Below are positions 61,120-64,000 of a DNA stretch of 64,000 bases, piece by piece. Origin of the DNA: Acidobacteriota bacterium (GTDB lineage: Bacteria > Acidobacteriota > Terriglobia > Terriglobales > Acidobacteriaceae). Within the stretch, counting starts at the first letter, position 1, and every line of letters starts with the position of its first letter. Where the stretch lies: the NCBI GenBank assembly GCA_021780075.1, contig JAJXZL010000035.1, positions 49,205-113,204 on the forward strand, read 5' to 3'. Below the pieces are notes generated by a model. The model searched no databases. It was not told where the DNA came from and saw nothing but the letters and a program-made list of their open reading frames with translations. The translations under genes were made by a program, and so were the position numbers.

Positions 61120-62046
61120 TTAGAAAAGGCCTGCGTATCCCTCTGCCGCGGGGGCAAACTTGAGCAGCCCCAATTCTCCTGCGAGGCGCTCCAATCGGGC
61201 TCGAGTTGCGGCTGAGGGCGGCACCAGCGGCAGCCGGACCACATCCGTTGTGCGGCCCATCAGGCTGAGCACGGTCTTCACCGGCCCCGGGTTCGACTCC
61301 CAGAAATTGGCCTCATAGAGTCGCCCGTAACGGCGATCAAGCTCGCGCGCCTGCAACCAGTCGCCATGCAGGGCTGCACGTACCATGCGGCCCACTTCAG
61401 CGGGAGCCTCATTGGCCGCCACGCTGATCAGTCCGCAAGCGCCCACGCCAATGGCAGCCAGGGCCAGGTTGTCATCCCCTGAGAATATCTTGAACCCGCG
61501 GGGCAACAGATGCACTAGCGCAGCGATCTGGGGTAGCCTGCCGCTGGCCTCCTTGATAGCCTCGATGTTGGGCGCGGCATCCACCAGCCGGACAACCGTT
61601 TCCGGTTCCAGATTCACGGCTGTGCGTCCGGGCACGTTGTAGAGCACCACTGGCAGCGGATCGACGGCTTGAGCCAGGGCCAGGAAGTGCTGGAACTGCC
61701 CCTCCTGCGAGGGCTTGTTGTAGTAAGGATTAGCCGAAAGCACGGCGTCCAGGCCGCGCACCCGGCGCAATAACGCGGCTTGCCGCAGCAGTGTCCGCGT
61801 GGAGTTGTGCGTGCAACCAGCCCACACTGGCACCCGTCCCGCTGCGGCGTCTACTACGATCTGAATCGCAAACAGCCACTCCTCTTCGTCCAGTGTCGCC
61901 GCCTCGCCGGTTGACCCGCAGGCCACCAGAAAATCGATGCCTGCGTCGATCTGCCAGTTCACCAGCGCGCGCAGCGCAGGCTCATCTATCGAGCCGTCTG
62001 CCCTGAAGGGCGTGACAATAGCCGTACCGCAACCCGTCGTTTCCAT
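61120..62046 (-). CDS. dapA: 4-hydroxy-tetrahydrodipicolinate synthase
   Basis: DapA condenses pyruvate with aspartate semialdehyde in lysine and diaminopimelate synthesis. From the ATG at 62046 the product is 308 residues. It has GSTGEAATLDEEEW (active-site Thr), ANPYYNKPSQEGQFQHF (catalytic Tyr), YNVPGRTAVNLEPETV and the Schiff-base Lys in IEAIKEASG, with SGDDNLALAAIGVGACGLISVAAN. TATACA lies ten bases before the start. A GNAT acetyltransferase gene lies 84 bases upstream on the same strand. Confidence 0.95.
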   Translation of the reverse strand: METTGCGTAIVTPFRADGSIDEPALRALVNWQIDAGIDFLVACGSTGEAATLDEEEWLFAIQIVVDAAAGRVPVWAGCTHNSTRTLLRQAALLRRVRGLDAVLSANPYYNKPSQEGQFQHFLALAQAVDPLPVVLYNVPGRTAVNLEPETVVRLVDAAPNIEAIKEASGRLPQIAALVHLLPRGFKIFSGDDNLALAAIGVGACGLISVAANEAPAEVGRMVRAALHGDWLQARELDRRYGRLYEANFWESNPGPVKTVLSLMGRTTDVVRLPLVPPSAATRARLERLAGELGLLKFAPAAEGYAGLF

Positions 62047-62130
62047 AACAGGTGAGTGTATAACGAGAGGCCTTGCCGGGGTGATTGCCAGCGTGGATAA
62101 AAGGGGCAAATGCCGCAACACGCGCAGGTT

Positions 62131-62616
62131 CTATGGTTGCAGCGCGGCGTATTCGCGGTCCAGCATGGACATCAGGCGCAGCGTGTAATATTCGCCGTCA
62201 CGGCAGGCGGCCTCGCGCAGCGTGCCCTCGTAAACAAAGCCAAGGCTCTCGTAGAGGTGGCGGGCGCGGGGGTTGTTCTCAAAGACGTCGAGAAAGAGCC
62301 TGTGCGCCTTGATCTCGTTGAATGCAATGCACATCAGTTCCTCGAGAATTTGGCGGCCAAGGCCACGTCCAGGCGTTGCAACGGCGATGCGCTTCAGTTC
62401 GATGGAGCGCGAGTTTTCCCTGAGGCCGCGGAGGATGGCGAAGGCCTGTATGTTGCCGTCTTCCGCCTCGCGGACATAGTAGCGGGCGTCGCCACCGGCC
62501 ATGGTTTGCTGGTGACGCTCCTCGCTCCATTGGCCAACAAATAGACGAGACTCGGGCAGTCGCTCGAGGTCGATGATGCGGGGAATATCCGCTGGGATCG
62601 CTGGGCGCAAGAGCAT
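62131..62616 (-). CDS. GNAT acetyltransferase
   Basis: From the ATG at 62616 the product is 161 residues. The GNAT fold is marked by LRPAIPADIPRIIDLERL, LKRIAVATPGRGLGRQILEELM (acetyl-CoA pyrophosphate loop RGLGRQ) and NPRARHLYESLGFVYEGTLRE. The layout, including FNEIKAHRLFLDVFENN, resembles amino-acid or RimI/RimJ-type acetyltransferases. TATTCT lies six bases before the ATG. A TTG at 62634 would add six residues. The closeness to dapA on the same strand may mean co-transcription. Confidence 0.85.
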   Translation of the reverse strand: MLLRPAIPADIPRIIDLERLPESRLFVGQWSEERHQQTMAGGDARYYVREAEDGNIQAFAILRGLRENSRSIELKRIAVATPGRGLGRQILEELMCIAFNEIKAHRLFLDVFENNPRARHLYESLGFVYEGTLREAACRDGEYYTLRLMSMLDREYAALQP

Positions 62617-63057
62617 GAAGCCAGAATAATGCAAGCGCGCTTTGCCGAGTCACCAAGACGTGACCAATGGACCATAAGGACAGGTGGCGATAGGGACTAA
62701 AGTTACTTTCATATGGCACTAAGGTGTTTGCTAGTAACACAAAAGCGTATAGCATTTGCGTTAAAGCAGCTGAAACCGGCTGGCATCTACGCTCTCCAGC
62801 GGCCTAATAATCAGCGCATAGCATTGATTTAATGAGGTTTGATCTGAAGCCTCAGGAATATAGAAAAGCTTCAGGCACCAGTCATTCTTTCCCACAGATC
62901 TCCATAGTTTTCAACAGGAAGTGTCGCCAAAAGATGTCAGTGCTTGCGAGCGGCGTGTTGTTTCGCTTCAATTCCGGGAGCCGCCAGGGGTTGGCGAGGA
63001 AAGAATGCAGCGACAGGACTTGATCCTGATGAACCGATACGAGGAACCAAAGACCTA
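62617..63057. other. Intergenic region between divergent genes
   Basis: About 440 bases hold the promoter regions of the GNAT gene (minus) and the CpaE-like gene (plus). A near-palindrome AAAGTTACTTT is visible around 62699-62709. A -24/-12-like pair (TGGCAC, TTGC) has the wrong spacing. GAGGAACC lies before the CpaE-like start. I see no gene. Confidence 0.45.
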
Positions 63058-64000
63058 TGACCGCCAGAGCTGAAATGTCGATGACCCTGCAAGAAGCCGA
63101 GCTCGAGCAATCTGGCTCCAGTGGCATGTCGGTAGCCCTTATCGGGCCTAACAATGCGCACAGACGAGTAGTTGCCAAGGCTTTGGCTAGTTCGGTGGCC
63201 AACAGCGTGCGCGAATTCATCGACTATCCTGGCCAATTCACCGACTCGCTGCGCATGGTGAGTGAGAGTTTCGATGCGGTGATGATCGACGTGGACAGCG
63301 ACCAGAGTTATGCGCTTGCACTCATCGAAAACATCACCGCCATGGGTAGAGCGCGGGTGGTGGCCTATTCGATGAGGAGTAACCCGGACCTGGAGGCGAG
63401 CTGCCTGCAAGCCGGGGCCCACGATTTTTTGCCACTTCCGGCGGATGACTATGAAGATTCCATGCCAACGCCTCCAGCCGTCGCGGAAGACGCCGAGCAG
63501 AGCGGGGTAGTTGAGCGCCTTTACGAACAGTACAGCGAACCGGAAAGAAGCATCGAGAAGGGCACTACGCATGCGAAAGCAAGCGAGATTCCTTCGCCTC
63601 TCCCGCTGAACAATGTTCGCCAAGCAGTGCCTGACGCATACGACTTCACTGAATGGGATGCGAAGTTCCTTCGCCGGGCGCGGCCGGCAGTTGTCGAAGT
63701 TGCCGAAAAGAAGCCACAACCCAAAACTGCACCTGAGCCCGCTCCGAAAAGCAACCTGAAACTCACTGCCGAGAAGGGCATTGCTTCGGCAGTTGAGAGT
63801 CTTTCGGCAGTGGCCGAGAGCCACCAACCAGCGGCTGAGAGCCTGGTGCCCGCGGTTGAGAGCGTTGAGATAGAGGCCGAGGATCTTGCACCGGCAGTTG
63901 AGAGTCTTTCGTTGGTGGCCGAGAGCCATCAACCAGCGGCTGAGAGCCTGGTGCCCGCGGTTGAGAGCGTTGAGATAGAGGCCAAGGAAATTGCACCGGC
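63058..64000 (+). CDS. CpaE/TadZ-like protein with tandem repeats (partial)
   Basis: The frame is open to the right edge (314 residues seen). Residues ~23-135 form a receiver-like domain: SVALIGPNNAHRRVVAKALA, FDAVMIDVDSD, RARVVAYSMRSNPDLEASCLQAGAHDFLPLP. This resembles the atypical receiver of CpaE/TadZ, which position Flp/Tad pili. An acidic, Pro/Ala-rich linker follows. From residue ~245 there are nearly identical 35-residue units (63788-63892, 63893-63997, a third starting at 63998), each with AVESL, VAESH, AAESL and AVESV motifs. An ATPase domain, if any, lies outside the window. Confidence 0.7.
63788..63997 (+). repeat. Two 105-bp in-frame tandem repeats, third begins at the edge
   Basis: Units 63788-63892 and 63893-63997 differ at only a handful of bases and each encode 35 residues, so the repeat adds whole units without breaking the frame. 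The first bases of a further unit are at 63998-64000. Confidence 0.9.

Noticed and set aside
60913..61215. Possible small gene ahead of dapA
   Set aside because: No ribosome binding site, no coding bias, and it overlaps the end of dapA on the other strand.
62714..62732. Sigma-54-like TGGCAC and TTGC elements
   Set aside because: The GG and GC are 13 bases apart instead of 10, so they do not fit a -24/-12 promoter.
62937..63932. Long minus-strand open frame opposite the CpaE-like gene
   Set aside because: Its translation is Arg/Gln/Gly-rich with repeats mirroring the plus-strand tandem repeats; the plus frame has a clear receiver-like domain and stays open to the edge.
1..64000. CRISPR array, prophage or replication origin
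   Set aside because: No regularly spaced repeats, no phage structural genes and no DnaA-box cluster were seen.

Overview
The window looks like a stretch of chromosome from a diderm, GC-rich soil-type bacterium, most likely an Acidobacteriota of the Acidobacteriaceae/Terriglobia kind. This is an inference from gene content: tricorn-type protease, S9 and M48 peptidases, Tat-exported lactonase and amidase, GH29 fucosidase, LpxC with an outer-membrane beta-barrel, several SpoIIE phosphatases, MacB-type permease arrays, a hopanoid-type glycosyltransferase, and many small proteins of no recognised family. There is no rRNA, CRISPR array, prophage or intact insertion sequence. One tRNA gene, tRNA-Val(CAC), is present.

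Layout. 1-6.2 kb: end of a glycosyltransferase, a cytochrome c lipoprotein with a membrane partner, an S9 peptidase facing a polysaccharide deacetylase, then lipA and frr. 6.3-12.9 kb: an M48 protease, secreted and membrane hypotheticals, gcvT, and a CDP-alcohol phosphatidyltransferase-like protein. 12.8-18.7 kb: three translationally coupled membrane SpoIIE/PP2C phosphatases, bordered on the left by a decayed Rieske-gene tail and on the right by an intact Rieske oxygenase gene. 18.7-25.2 kb (minus): Rieske oxygenase, HpnI-like glycosyltransferase, and three tandem MacB/FtsX permeases without an ATPase. 25.3-31.2 kb: tricorn-type protease, a repeat-bounded AT-richer gene and an alpha/beta hydrolase. 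31.2-41.9 kb: FAD/Fe-S dehydrogenase, fucosidase, beta-barrel, amidase, orphan ABC ATPase, FKBP isomerase and M20 peptidase. 42-48.7 kb: lpxC, a lactonase operon, a YvlD-like membrane protein, an ECF sigma/anti-sigma pair, a TPR protein and a ribbon-helix-helix-like protein. 49-53.2 kb: tRNA-Val, a second ECF sigma/anti-sigma module with a DUF3106-like protein, a DMT transporter and efp. 53.2-64 kb: a two-gene serine-biosynthesis operon whose SerA carries an in-frame N-terminal HTH domain, a FecR-like Gly-rich protein, a YqeY-like protein, an ABC1-kinase pseudogene, a DUF4382-like lipoprotein, a GNAT acetyltransferase with dapA, and a CpaE/TadZ-like protein with long tandem repeats running off the end.

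Genes that appear to act together: the aminotransferase and HTH-SerA (phosphorylated serine pathway, possibly self-regulated), the three phosphatases (ATGA-coupled), the three permeases, and the two sigma/anti-sigma pairs. The most unusual items are the HTH-SerA fusion with an internal ribosome binding site, the EF-P whose loop tip is Asn instead of Lys/Arg, paired perfect inverted repeats ahead of lpxC, the phosphatase cluster bounded by Rieske sequences, and the 35-residue tandem repeats at the right edge.
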